Source: Porphyra umbilicalis (Eukaryota; Rhodophyta; Bangiophyceae; Bangiales; Bangiaceae). From it: DNA of 64,000 bases. The stretch is taken from positions 310,001 to 374,000 of the forward strand of contig KV918763.1 of the NCBI GenBank assembly GCA_002049455.2. The letters are read 5' to 3'. Below, piece after piece: positions 51,101 to 61,495 of this stretch (position 1 is its first letter; the number at the start of each line of letters is the position of its first letter). Below the pieces are notes generated by a model. It worked only from the letters and a program-made list of their open reading frames with translations, did no database searches and had not been told where the DNA came from. Position numbers and translations under genes: made by a program.

Positions 51101-52431
51101 GACTGCTTACCGCCTGACCAGGACAGCTGGCTTGCGTCACTGTACACGTGCAGCCCGAGCACAAAACACGTGGCGTCCTTCTTCTCGGCCATCAGAGCGG
51201 CCTCGTTCTCCCGAAAGGCGTCGCCGTCTAACGGAGACTCCCGGAGATTGGATGGGGGCGCCGGGCCCGACTCCCCGCTCCAGAGGCGCACGTCCTTTCC
51301 CCGCTTCAGCATATCGAGGATGACTTGGAGAACCGGGCGGAAAAAGACGGTGAGCTTGAGCCCGTCGACGAGCAGGGGGCACTTAAGCCACCCGGCCCCC
51401 AGCACGGCGTCGTCCACATCGTCGTGAATGCCGTCCTTGAAGGCGTTGAGCGAGTTAAACGAGTCCCGAAGGGAGTTGGTATGCCCGTCGTCGACTGGCA
51501 TCCCGGGCTTCGTGCCGTCCCATGTGTCGAGCAGGTCCCACAACTTCTCAATACCCTCGAGCGAGAGACCTCCACCGCCGCAGTCCAAGGCAAAACGCTG
51601 CACAGCGCGCAGTCGGAAGGAATCAAAGGAACCAGCTCGCCAGCCCTTCCGCCGCGTGGTGAGCGGGGCGGTGCGCTGCCAGTCCCCCTCGTCCTCGTAC
51701 AGGGCTTGTACAGCCGTGGCCACGGTTGTGTACGTGTACTCTGGCGCGGTACACGCGGTGGCTCCTCCCGCCGCGAGTCGTCGTCGTTTGTGACCGGGAC
51801 CGGAGCCGGCATCGTTGAGGGTGTGGCGCGACACGGCCATTAGGGATTGGATGTACACCAGGACCGCCCCATCAATGTCCTTGGACGGGTCGATCGCGGC
51901 ACGGGCGGCAGCACCAGGGACTGCGGGGACACCCCCGGCATCCTGGCCGACGGCACCGTGGCCGCCCACATCGTCCCCGTCGCCCCCCACCAGACCGGCG
52001 TCCTCGCCGGTACTCGGGCTTGGCCTCCCCTCGTCGTCGACGCCGTCCATCAGGCTGGTGCCATCGGAGGCCGACGGCAGCGCCGCGCCGGGGTGGATGG
52101 CCTCGTTGCGTGCCGGCCAACTTGAGTCGCCCGGTCCACCCTCAACCTCCGACCGAGGAGGACCAGCAGCGCCAGCACTCGACGGTCCTGCGGCACTCGC
52201 CCCACCAGTGCCAGAGGGCACAGTTGCTTGCGGCCTCCCTGCTGCCCTGCCCCGCCCCGCGTGTCCTGCAGCATGAGACGCGCGTAAGTGATTCAACCGG
52301 TGCCAAGTGAGACCGCTACGCGTGGCGCACCGGGTGAAGCAGGTGGGGCAGTCGAGGGCGCTGCGGACGGCGGGGCGGGGCGGCTCTTCGTTGCCTCTGC
52401 CACCGCTCGCTCGCAGCGGGGCATCGGACAT
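48133..52431 (-). CDS. Plavaka/CACTA-like DDE transposase, four exons, uninterrupted
   Basis: Exons (minus strand) are 51111-52431, 50324-50904, 49981-50153 and 48133-49795. Joined, they give 1245 codons plus stop with every junction in phase. Donors are GTAAGC, GTATGT and GTACGT; acceptors are CAG. Residues 28-53 form a C2H2 finger (DCPTCFTRCATRSGLTWHRL, then NHLRASH). Exon 1 ends VYSDASQLSWSG and exon 2 resumes HKLYPLRVRVVNVVTGDAEW, then a Cys-rich ALCLKGGSCQHPCSTCLVHV and YKTIGFDALH. Exon 3 begins VLDMGVTRLLVHRLVRVFPF. Exon 4 includes YRAAFGETLIEDAVTIMFAE, NIMSPILGYVHTSKVHKLLA and YHGHLKQGNTSSNEAAHKVD. The SDASQL and DALHVLDMGV segments match the Plavaka style, but KDZ-type elements are similar, so the superfamily is moderately certain. 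It appears intact and uses host-type introns. Confidence 0.75.
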
Positions 52432-54712
52432 TGTCGCATGCGATGGTGGCGACCGCCGTGCGGCAGCTGGGCCGGAGCGACAAGCCGCAGGGGAGGCGGG
52501 CAGGAAGCGGGGGATGGCGGCCGCCCGCCGTCAGGCGGGCGACCGGGGAAAATGTGTCCGCCGGCGACAAGGAGGGGGGGAGCCCGAGCACTCGGGGCGA
52601 GGGGAGGCTTGAATGCCGGGGATGACCCCCGCCCGCCGCCCGGCGGGCGACAGGGAGGAGGGAGCACGCCGGCGACCAAAAGGCGCGGAAACAACGACGT
52701 GTGACTCGGTGGTACCATGGGGTGGTGCTCTCGCGGCGGAGAAAGGAGGGTGGCAGACCAGATATACTGCCACCTGCGGTGGGGCAGCAGCCTGGGCACA
52801 GACGAAGTAGAAAATGGCCCCGCCACCGCGAACGTGGGCGTGCGGACCGGGTAAATGGGAGCGCGGCCGGTGAGGCAACAGACACGAAGACAGACACGGC
52901 GGCAGACACGGCGGCAGACACGGCGGTAGGAAAATTGGCGGACTCGAATGCAGACAAGACAGCGGGCATGGCGGCAGACGGTGAGATTCGACGCACATGG
53001 ACACCGCTAAGGCCACGAAAGAGGCTGACCAAGTCGGCAGTCACCGCCAGTAAACTCCTGAGTCGCCCACACGCAGTAATCCCTCGAGAGCGCGCACACA
53101 GAGTGTCACCCTGAGGACAGAGGCACCAAGAGTGTGACAAGCGGCATGCACCCGCACACAGGGCAAGCCACGCAAGAGGCAAGCTCATCGACAGTCAACC
53201 ACTTACACATCTTGTGACACAATGATCGCGAGGTGGGCAGTCGTGGTGGCCGTAGCGGCCGCGCTCAGAACTGGACCGCCCAGAGCGGAGCGAAACCCCC
53301 AAAGGGGGAGCTCTACGAGCGGTGTTGTCACGACAGGCGCGTCGCGACAGGCCGCCGCACGGTGCCTCGCGGGGCGGCCAAAGTGACACAGGACGTCACA
53401 GGTCACGACCGTGCATGTCGACAGCAGGGTGGGGGGAGGTGGAGATGGCATGTGAAAGTTGTTCGTTTCAGCGTCCAACGTCAACCACACTGGTAACTCG
53501 TCTCAGCACATGAAGCTTGAGCAGCTCGAGTACAGCAACCCAGCTCACGAGCGCACCAGACCGCAGTCACTGTTAACGGCAGGACTGCTCCCGCATGAGC
53601 CAGGAGACTTTCGCAGCGAAAGGAGACGGACAGAGGCCGGGGGCAGGTGACACAAGCGATGAGTAGTGACTGCAGCAAGATTCGAAATTAGACTCAGGAC
53701 CACCACAATCCTGCAGACAGTGCATAACGGCTCGGTCAGGGTAGCCCCTGTCAGTCAGCTCTAACTGCGTTTACACTGGTTCCTTGCAGCATTCGGTAGC
53801 CTTGCCTGACGGACCATTGGGACTGAGGGGGGCCATGTCAAGCGGACGTCTGGACAATTGGCAGGACACCCGGTCAATGCTAGGACTTGACCGGACCCGT
53901 CGAGTGTGACTTCTTGCCTTGCGGGCGCGCGTTCCAAGCCAGCGCAGCTCGTCACGACGCGAGCTCATCACCCCGGGCCAGCGTCGTGTCCGCCGGCTAC
54001 GTCTCACCCCGTCAAACGATGACCGCCGTACCAACACCTGACCGCTGAGCAAGTGAACTGCACGCTGGCCTGCACCGCCGACGCTTGTATCCTCCGAGGT
54101 TCAACTTGCACGCTTGGAGAGTCTGTGAGAACAGGGCGCGGAGCGCCCAGTCACTTGGGCGTTTGCTCTCGGTTGTGGCTGTGTGACGCTTGGCGATCTC
54201 GCAGCTCGCCTTTGATGTGATTTTGGTCGGGCGATGGTGTGGGTGCACCCGAGACCTCCCCGTTGATCATCTCGGAAGTACCCGTGGTGCCTCTTGACGT
54301 AGCTTGCTGACTGGGGTGCTCCAACGCTTGTCATGATGCTATCCCGCTGAGTGATGCTCGCCGTCCAGGCTCTGCTTGAGAGCCCGCAAGTTGGTTGGGT
54401 TTGGCGCCATTTTTTGACGGACTGGTCCTGGCGCGGCGCGTTTTATCTCACTGTACGTTCCTTGCAGCGAGGAGTCCACCGGTCCGTTTTGACTTATCCA
54501 CCCATTGTGAGGCTCGCAGCTTTCATCCCTGCCACTATACGGCCTTGAGAGCGATGCGCGCACCCTTGATAAGGAGCAGCCGACTGAGAACGGTTGCTCG
54601 GCTCATCGCTCCACCCGCCCCACTGTGACTCGACCTCCCCCCCAACCCTTCACGCGGTATTCCGCCACCATCATCCTGCCTGCCCACCCCCTCCCCCTTT
54701 TCTGGCGGCGCC
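52432..54712. other. 2.3-kb divergent intergenic region between transposase and large ORF
   Basis: Contains G-rich stretches just upstream of the transposase start and a short tandem repeat (CGGCAGACACGGCGG, about 52896-52930). From about 53450 it has balanced composition. No gene is supported. If the two flanking ORFs belong to one transposon, this is their shared promoter region. Confidence 0.45.
52880..52930. repeat. 12-bp tandem repeat
   Basis: About four copies of GGCAGACACGGC or GACAGACACGGC, with GACACGAA just upstream. Confidence 0.7.
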
Positions 54713-57700
54713 ATGTCGGGCCGAGGCGGCAGAGGCGGCCGAGGCGGCAAGCGCACGCTGGCCAACGGGGCGGGCGGTCGCGCGGCGACGGCGGCAAAGG
54801 CTGCCCGAGCGGCGGCAACGTCAATTGCTCCGACAGAGCAAGACCGACGCGCCAAGGATGAGATGCGCGCTGCAGCAGGTGGCACGCCTGCTTCCCACGC
54901 CGCAGCAGCTCCCGCGGACGACCGTGTTACGCCTCCGCCGCCTCCCACCGCCCCTGTTGCCGCACGGGCGTCGTTTGGTAGCGCCGTCGGCTCACTCGAT
55001 GGGTCTGAGACTCTTCCAATGGTGGAGTTTTCCGAGCCGCCGCCGCCGCCGCTGTTCGAGACGACGTGCTTTCCGTTTTCCCCGTCGATGGCGGCGGCGG
55101 CCGGGATGTTGCCGCCCATGGGCATGGGCTTCCCCGACGTGCGTGGCATGCCCAGCATGATGCCCGGGATGCAAGGTTACGGCACCCCGTTTCCGGGCTC
55201 TCCCGCCGCTTTTCCGAGCCTTCCTGGGGCGATGCCGCCAACGAACCTTTTTGGGACATCCACGCAGCAGCATGCGACCGGCTTGCTCGGTGGCACGATG
55301 CCAGGCGTGAGCTCGGGCGCCCACTCGATGGTGCCGGCGCTGATGGCGCCCCAGTACAATCCGGCACCCACGGCGGCTGGGTACAGCCCAGGCTCTTCAT
55401 CGTTCTTGCCGACCATTACAGTGCCGACGGCCGGGGGGGCGGGGGGCGGCAACCCGGCAGGCCCTCTGTCGGCGGGAGCCCCGGCTGTGACAGTGCCGAT
55501 GGCCGGGGGAGCGGGGGGTGGCAACCCGACAGACGCTCGGTCGGCGGGCGCCGCGGCGATGACGTCGCCGGCTGCGGTTGTCGGCCCGGTCGCGCCGGCG
55601 GTACTTGGCACGGGAGAGTTGTCGGGCGCCCCGACGATGGCGTCGCCGACGGCGGTTTTCCAGCCGGCCACCAACCACCACCGCGTGCTGGCGCCGCCGC
55701 CCACGTCGACGGCAGCGGCGTTTGTCGCGTGGGAGCGCCCGGCAGCGGTGGTCGCAGCGTCAACTATCGCTGCCTCAGGCGAGAGTTCGGTGGTTGGGAT
55801 GAGCGCAGGGACGGTGGCGACCGCACCCCAGGCGGGCACCATCTGGACTGGAGAGGCGTCTGCCCTCGGGCTCATGCCCTCGTCAACCACTCCACCGACA
55901 ACCTCTCCGCGTGCCGGCTCCGGCTCGCTTTCGGCACCTTCGATGTCACCAACGACCCCGGCCGCTGTGCGGCGCCCGGCGACTCCACCGGCACTGGTGC
56001 GGGCAGGGCGCCGCACAGGCCCGCCTCGTCCTCGGATCTCGTCAGGGATCGCGCCTGTCCAGGCTCCTCCCTCGGCGCCGTCGGCTGCGGGTCCTGCCAC
56101 GACCACCGCTTCGGCCCGACGCCGGACCACCCCGTTGGCTGCGACTGCGGGCCCGGCTACCCCACCGGCTGCCGCTGCGCCTGCAGCCACCCCATCGGCT
56201 TCTGCTCCGAGTACGACCTCCCCGCCTGCCGGCGCGGCACGCGCTGCGCGCACTCGACGTCGCCGCTCTGGACCTGCTGCGGGACGCCCAGCTGGCGGCT
56301 CGGCTGGCGGATCTACCGGCGGCGCCAATGCTGGCGCTGTGGAGGCGGTTATCTCGGCGCGAAACCGCGCGGCAGGCAGCACGCGCGAGGCGCCCGCAGC
56401 CGGTAGCGACGGCGTCGTGTTGGTTGGCACCGTGAGCGCTGCCAACGCGCACGCGACAGCCGGTGGGCTTGAGCGTGTCCTCAACGGCGTGACATCAATG
56501 GTGACCAACCTGGCTGAGGCCGTTAAGAGTATCGGGGACAAGGTCAACACGCAAGGCCGGGCGATGGAGAGCCTGGGCGTGCTCATCGGTAAGATGAACA
56601 ATGCGGCGCCCGCAACGGTGCCGGCGCCAGTGGCGCGGCGTAGGGTGCAGGGCTTTGTCGACACGGATGAGGAGTACTCAGATTACGAGGAGCACAAGGC
56701 TATGGCCGGCAAGGAGTTGACGGTGCTGCAGCGCGGCATGCTCCAGATGCTAGTTATCCGCAAGCGTGCCAAGTACCGCTACTTTGGCCATCTCGGGGGC
56801 GCGACCATCACCAATGACGTCCTGCCCGACGGGGATGCCGACTGGGATATGCTCATGGAGGAGACTATGGACGAGCTTAAATTGGACCCCCCCGAGGCCT
56901 ACGACTTCCTGACGTCCGCCATCGCGCCGCCCACCAAGCGCCGGACCCCGAAGGAGAAGAAGGGGAAGGGGAAAGGGAAGCGCAAGGGCAAGCGCAGTGG
57001 CAAGCCCCAGAACAAGAGCACGGCGGCCCGCGCGGGCTCCGGCACCGACTCGGGCTCCGTCTCGAGCTCGAGTTCGGGTGTCATCTCAAGCTCCGACAAC
57101 GGAGCTGGTGGGGACGGCGGAGCGAAGAAGGACGGCGGAGACAAGAAGAAGAAGGACGATCCGACGGTGCGCGCCTACCAGCCCATGACCCAGTCCCTCT
57201 CTCACGTCTTGGAGGCAATCAAGCGGCGTGTCGTCCCAGCCTGGTTCCGGGCGGTGGGTGCCCATCACAAGTCCATGAAGAAGCACACGGCGGCCGGCTG
57301 GCTCGAGAACATGAACAAGATGCCGACGGACCCCGACGAGGTCACAGAGGAGCAGCGCAACGCTCCCGTGCGCCCGCGGTTTGTTTGCTCGGACGACGGT
57401 CATGAAGCGACTCTGGCGGCCGTGAAGGAGTTGTTTATCCACCTCGGCGTTGCTGACCGCATTCAAGTGCCTGACGGTCTCCGCAACAAGGAGAATATCC
57501 AAACCACGACGGGGCACATCGCCCTCGTTGTGATGTTTGTGCGTGCCGAGCTTGAGCAGATTGCCGCGGGTGTCCGGCGCCAGCGCCGTGGTAAGGACAA
57601 CGGCTGGTACGACCGCTGGCGCTGGGAGATCCTAACCGTGCATCCGCTGATGCCCACGACTACCGCGCCGTGGCGCGGTTTTGTTGTCAACGACGTCAAC

Positions 57701-57985
57701 TCACCGACGCGGTGCGACTTTGAGCACCCGCCAGTGCCAATCAACTCCATCCGCACGCGCACGGTTCGAGTGCGACCAGCTACAGTCGGCTCTGCCGCGC
57801 GTGGGGTGCGTGGGGCGTGTGAGGAGGCGGGCGGGGTGGCGGCGGGGGGGGCGGATGGCGTGCATGCGCCGGGCGGGACTGCAGCAGGTGGGTCCACGGG
57901 CAGCGCTGCTCTGCTCGCTGGGGGGGACGAGTCCGCCGAGGAGGAGGGGGCGGGCGGCGCCCTGTCGGACGGCATGACGACTTGA
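54713..57985 (+). CDS. 1090-aa unidentified protein, possible transposon partner ORF
   Basis: The ATG at 54713 is followed by MSGRGGRGGRGGKRTLANGA, an Arg/Gly-rich tail. Residues 50-550 are Ala/Pro/Thr/Ser/Gly low complexity with a duplicated 24-residue block (TVPTAGGAGGGNPAGPLSAG, then TVPMAGGAGGGNPTDARSAG). The C-terminal half is ordered: a helix LERVLNGVTSMVTNLAEAVK likely forms a coiled coil, then YSDYEEHKAMAGKELTVLQR, KRAKYRYFGHLGGATITNDV, DWDMLMEETMDELKLDPPEA, a Lys-rich NLS-like KKGKGKGKRKGKRSGK, a Ser-rich linker, SHVLEAIKRRVVPAWFRAVG and FVCSDDGHEATLAAVKELFI. Uninterrupted 3.3 kb and single exon. It diverges from the Plavaka-like transposase 2.3 kb away, with similar codon use. No family is recognised. 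Confidence 0.65.
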   Translation: MSGRGGRGGRGGKRTLANGAGGRAATAAKAARAAATSIAPTEQDRRAKDEMRAAAGGTPASHAAAAPADDRVTPPPPPTAPVAARASFGSAVGSLDGSETLPMVEFSEPPPPPLFETTCFPFSPSMAAAAGMLPPMGMGFPDVRGMPSMMPGMQGYGTPFPGSPAAFPSLPGAMPPTNLFGTSTQQHATGLLGGTMPGVSSGAHSMVPALMAPQYNPAPTAAGYSPGSSSFLPTITVPTAGGAGGGNPAGPLSAGAPAVTVPMAGGAGGGNPTDARSAGAAAMTSPAAVVGPVAPAVLGTGELSGAPTMASPTAVFQPATNHHRVLAPPPTSTAAAFVAWERPAAVVAASTIAASGESSVVGMSAGTVATAPQAGTIWTGEASALGLMPSSTTPPTTSPRAGSGSLSAPSMSPTTPAAVRRPATPPALVRAGRRTGPPRPRISSGIAPVQAPPSAPSAAGPATTTASARRRTTPLAATAGPATPPAAAAPAATPSASAPSTTSPPAGAARAARTRRRRSGPAAGRPAGGSAGGSTGGANAGAVEAVISARNRAAGSTREAPAAGSDGVVLVGTVSAANAHATAGGLERVLNGVTSMVTNLAEAVKSIGDKVNTQGRAMESLGVLIGKMNNAAPATVPAPVARRRVQGFVDTDEEYSDYEEHKAMAGKELTVLQRGMLQMLVIRKRAKYRYFGHLGGATITNDVLPDGDADWDMLMEETMDELKLDPPEAYDFLTSAIAPPTKRRTPKEKKGKGKGKRKGKRSGKPQNKSTAARAGSGTDSGSVSSSSSGVISSSDNGAGGDGGAKKDGGDKKKKDDPTVRAYQPMTQSLSHVLEAIKRRVVPAWFRAVGAHHKSMKKHTAAGWLENMNKMPTDPDEVTEEQRNAPVRPRFVCSDDGHEATLAAVKELFIHLGVADRIQVPDGLRNKENIQTTTGHIALVVMFVRAELEQIAAGVRRQRRGKDNGWYDRWRWEILTVHPLMPTTTAPWRGFVVNDVNSPTRCDFEHPPVPINSIRTRTVRVRPATVGSAARGVRGACEEAGGVAAGGADGVHAPGGTAAGGSTGSAALLAGGDESAEEEGAGGALSDGMTT
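55421..55564 (+). repeat. 72-bp in-frame duplication inside the large ORF
   Basis: Two adjacent 72-bp units starting AGTGCCGACGGCCGGGGG and AGTGCCGATGGCCGGGGG, each encoding 24 residues. The period is a multiple of 3 and substitutions keep the frame open, supporting translation. Confidence 0.8.
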
Positions 57986-58591
57986 GTCATTGCCGTCATC
58001 GTGACGGTTGCGGCGACTGAGTCCGCGCACCACCGCACGGCTCCGCTGCCCGTCGACTTTCCTGATGAGCCTCTCTTGCTGTGCGAGTGTTGTTGTACGC
58101 GCTTAACGTCGGCTTCGCTCACGTTGCTGTTTTCTTGTATGGGTGATTGCGCCTTTCGGTGGAGCTGTGCCTTGTTTTGGCATTGTCGCTTCTTTGTCGT
58201 GTGCTTGTGCGTGCTCGCTTGTGTGACACGCTTGATGATTGATGTGTGCGCAGCTGTGACGACGGCGCGTACTGCATGTCTTTGTTCTTGTGAACCCGTT
58301 GTCGTGTACCTCTTCTGTGGTCTTTGCGCTGCTTGCTCGGTGACCGATGGTCGGCGGGCAGCGGACGGGGTGCATCCGCAGCGAAGCGCAACGCCCCGTA
58401 CCCGGCCCCGCCGCCGCGGCCACCGGCACCCGCGCCCCCGCCGCGCCCGCCCAAAACAGGGCAGCAAACGGCCCCGCAGCAGGCCAGCGAACCCGCAGCA
58501 GCACCCGCCCACGACCGGTACAGCGCATCGATGAGGGGTGCATCCAGGACACGCCCTTCCAGATCAGCACCAAATCTGCGGCGTCCAGATT

Positions 58592-58712
58592 CGGTGTTTT
58601 TGCGATGGGCCAACCCCATCGACGAGGTGTCCATCGAAGTTCCCATCTAGGTCCATCGAACTCCACACATCGCACTGCCATCGTAAATGGGCCGTCGATG
58701 GAAAATAGTCCT
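58592..58712 (-). repeat. CATCGA-rich dispersed repeat, copy 2 (inverted)
   Basis: On the minus strand it starts GGACTATTTTCCATCGACGG, like the copy at 47134, and carries ATCGATGG-type motifs about every 15-20 bp, ending GGCCCATCGCAAAAACACCG. The two copies share the first 25 bp closely, then only the motif density. Confidence 0.55.
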
Positions 58713-58818
58713 AACCAGACGATTGGGTCCGAGGGTGGTTGCCGCGCGCGCGCCCCCGCCAGGGGCACCGTGCCTCCACCCCGGACCGCCCAGATGCGCT
58801 CAGGATGCCCCCAGCTCG

Positions 58819-59367
58819 TCACCAAACGGACGCCAAGACCCAAACGTCACGGGCCGGGCGGGGTTCACCCGTCAGCACCCAACGCGTCGGGCCGCCCATC
58901 GACGCACGCGGGGGTGACGGCCGACGCGGGCGGGCCGCGCACGGTACCGTGCGACCGCGGTCGCGGCGTGGAGGTCGGTTTGATGATGGCGGCCGGCGGC
59001 CCCGCCCAGTGCATCTCCCATCGTGTCCGGCGGACATGCGCGGAGCGGGGCCCACGCTGCGGCAGGCGCTCTGGCGCACGGGATCGCCGCAGGCTCCATT
59101 GACGGTCGTCCGCCACACACTGCCGTTGGGATACAGTCGTGCAAGCGTCGGGGACGCCTGCAAGTCGTGGTCCAACAGAGACTCTGTCGGGGGGGGTCTG
59201 CGGTTCTTGCGTTCGAGGTCCTTCTGGAAGAACTCGGAGATCAGGTGCTCCGACCGGCGATTGGCCCACCGCGCGGCCGAGCTCGTGATCCTACAACACG
59301 ATTGCTCCATAACCCCACCAAATCTATTAATAGCTGGGCCGTCTTGCAAACATTCAAGGGAAAACAT
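58819..59367 (-). CDS. hypothetical 182-aa ORF
   Basis: From the ATG at 59367. The first 110 residues look natural (SSAARWANRRSEHLISEFFQ followed by KDLERKNRRPPPTESLLDHD, then SPTLARLYPNGSVWRTTVNG), whereas the rest is Arg/Pro-rich. No domain recognised. It may be a gene fragment in a repeat-rich stretch. Confidence 0.3.
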   Translation of the reverse strand: MFSLECLQDGPAINRFGGVMEQSCCRITSSAARWANRRSEHLISEFFQKDLERKNRRPPPTESLLDHDLQASPTLARLYPNGSVWRTTVNGACGDPVRQSACRSVGPAPRMSAGHDGRCTGRGRRPPSSNRPPRRDRGRTVPCAARPRRPSPPRASMGGPTRWVLTGEPRPARDVWVLASVW

Positions 59368-60211
59368 GGATGAAGGTTCTAGGGAGGGTTAAGCAATATG
59401 AGAATGTACTACATTCAAACCAAAACATACCATATTGCCCGTCTTTAATTTACGAGATCTGTGAGATCTATTTGGTGGCCCAGGGCGCTTGCTGATTCAA
59501 CCAGCAAGAGCGAATGCCACGCCAGGTCGGGAGTGGAGCCGGATAGCAGCAGGATCGGCTTCCAGAGATCGAACAGCTGACTTGATTGCATGTTGCTGCG
59601 CACTGTAAGGCAGGACTATGACCCGTCTCGTCCAGCTGTACAGAGGGCGCTCGGTCTCCCATTCAATTCCCCGTTCTGTCAATGGGTGCTTCGATCCACA
59701 TCTGGCTCTATACGTACACGTACCTCTTCCAGGCAACCGCTCGCCCCTGGTTTATCCCTTCTCCATCCCGGCCGTGGCTGTACCAGCCATGTAGTGCGGT
59801 TCTCTGTCCACGTGTATGGACTCGAGGCATCCCCTGCATGCAGGATTCTGCATCTAGCTAGGCCAGGCCCAGCTGGTATCTGCGCCCTGCCTGTAGTAGG
59901 GCACCTCGTGTATCAGAGTTGGTCGTGGGGCCAATGCTCCGATCAGCTCATTACTGTGCAGAAGCTTCTCCTGAAGGGTTTCAGGTTTGGTCATTGAAAC
60001 TTCGACGCGAGAAGCGCAGTACAGTCCGTAAGCAACATTATGTGTCCACCCTGGAAAGGCGATGGCGGTCGTCGATGGGATTGGATAATCGGCCTCTGTG
60101 GCCCAGATCTGCCGCCGTCTGGGGACTTGCACGTGGGAGCGTTCACGCAGTGACCTGCGAAGAAACGCCCCCCGGCTTGTCACCAACGGAACGGAAGTGA
60201 CCAGACCCATC

Positions 60212-60391
60212 ATGGCGGGAAGCCAGAGGACCCCCCTCACCCCTCTGCAAGTAGGCGCGATCAAGGAGATGGTCACCAACAAAAAGGTCAACGGCGACGT
60301 GAGAGTGGGGGGTGCGCTGTACCGGCCGACCGTGTCCGCCGTGAGGCGGGCGCGAGGCCGGGCGGGGGGCCGGGCGCGAGGGCGGGGGTGA
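60212..60391 (+). CDS. 59-aa ORF with helix-turn-helix resemblance, possible transposase remnant
   Basis: ATG at 60212. The sequence TPLTPLQVGAIKEMVTNKKV then GGALYRPTVSAVRRARGR resembles the N-terminal DNA-binding helix-turn-helix of Tc1/mariner-type transposases, ending in an Arg/Gly tail. No catalytic DDE/D part follows in any frame, so if correct this is an isolated fragment. Weak call from a short sequence. Confidence 0.3.
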   Translation: MAGSQRTPLTPLQVGAIKEMVTNKKVNGDVRVGGALYRPTVSAVRRARGRAGGRARGRG

Positions 60392-60933
60392 GGACCGGCG
60401 CGGGGCAACCACAACGGCACACAACACCGTTCCGCTGTGAAACGCAGGCCACTACCAGTGCAGAGGAGCCGACGACCACGTCAACGGCCGGGGGTCTGCT
60501 TGCCGCGATGCGGCGGCCCGCACGCCCCCGCGCGCCGCAACGCGCTGCGGCCCTGGCAGACGGTCGGAACACGCGGGTGGCCGACGGCGTCGGCCTCATG
60601 TTGGTCGTCAAAAGAGTTACCGCGGTGGGCGTGCGCGTCTGCTATCTCGTCGCACCCGCCCCTTCGTGCGCCTCCCGGGCCCCCTCCGCACCACGCCGCC
60701 CATGACAAAGCGAGGGTGCCGACGCATGCGCGGCGCGCTCGTCGACAGCCTGCCGTCTGAGTGGTCCGACCGTCGAGTTGTGCCGCTCGACGCCCCGCCG
60801 GGGGCGGCCGACGAGCGAGGGAGCCGGCGCAACGGCGGCTCGGACCCCGGGCCCGCCACTCGACGCACATTCCCCAATCCCCCGACGCCGCGCCCGCGCC
60901 CGCGCCCCCCCCCCCCCCCCCGGTCCCCCCCAC

Positions 60934-61406
60934 CTACGCCGCCTCTGCGCTCCCCTCTGCCGTCAGCAGGCGGCGGAGGATTTTGCCCGCCGGGCTCTTG
61001 GGGATCCCCGCCACGTGGACGACCCCCCCCCGGAGGCGCTTGTGGGGCGCCACCCGCGCGTGCACCCACGCCTCCACGGCGGCGGCGGGGAGGGTGGCGC
61101 CCGGCGCAACAACGACAAAGGCGCGGGGGAGTTGCCCCGCGTCCGCGTCGGGCACCCCGACCACCGCCGCGTCGACGATGGAGGGGTGGGCGAGGAGGAC
61201 GGCCTCCACCTCGGCGGGCGCAACGGCGGCGCCCTTGTACTTGATGAGCTCCTTGAGGCGGCCGACGATGCGGAAGACGCCGTCGGGGCGCACAACGACC
61301 AAGTCGCCCGTGTGGAGAAAGCCGCCGGCGTCAATGCAGGTGGCGTCGACCGCCATGGGCGCCCGCCGGGGGCGCGCAGGGGCGCGCCCACACGGGGACA
61401 CGCGCC

Positions 61407-61437
<31 letters not shown>

Positions 61438-61458
61438 CGCCGCCGCCCCGCCGCCACG

Positions 61459-61495
<37 letters not shown>

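Larger units (their letters stand above)
57986..60933. other. intergenic, repeat remnants, no confident gene
   Basis: Contains a CATCGA-rich repeat, an unidentified 182-codon minus-strand frame and a short helix-turn-helix-like ORF (separate entries). 60400-60930 is GC-rich with Arg/Pro shadow frames. 59370-60180 is of ordinary composition with nothing recognised. Confidence 0.45.

Noticed and set aside
54713-54775. Histone H4 (N-terminus MSGRG)
   Set aside because: Only the first residues resemble H4; no histone fold follows in the 1090-aa protein.
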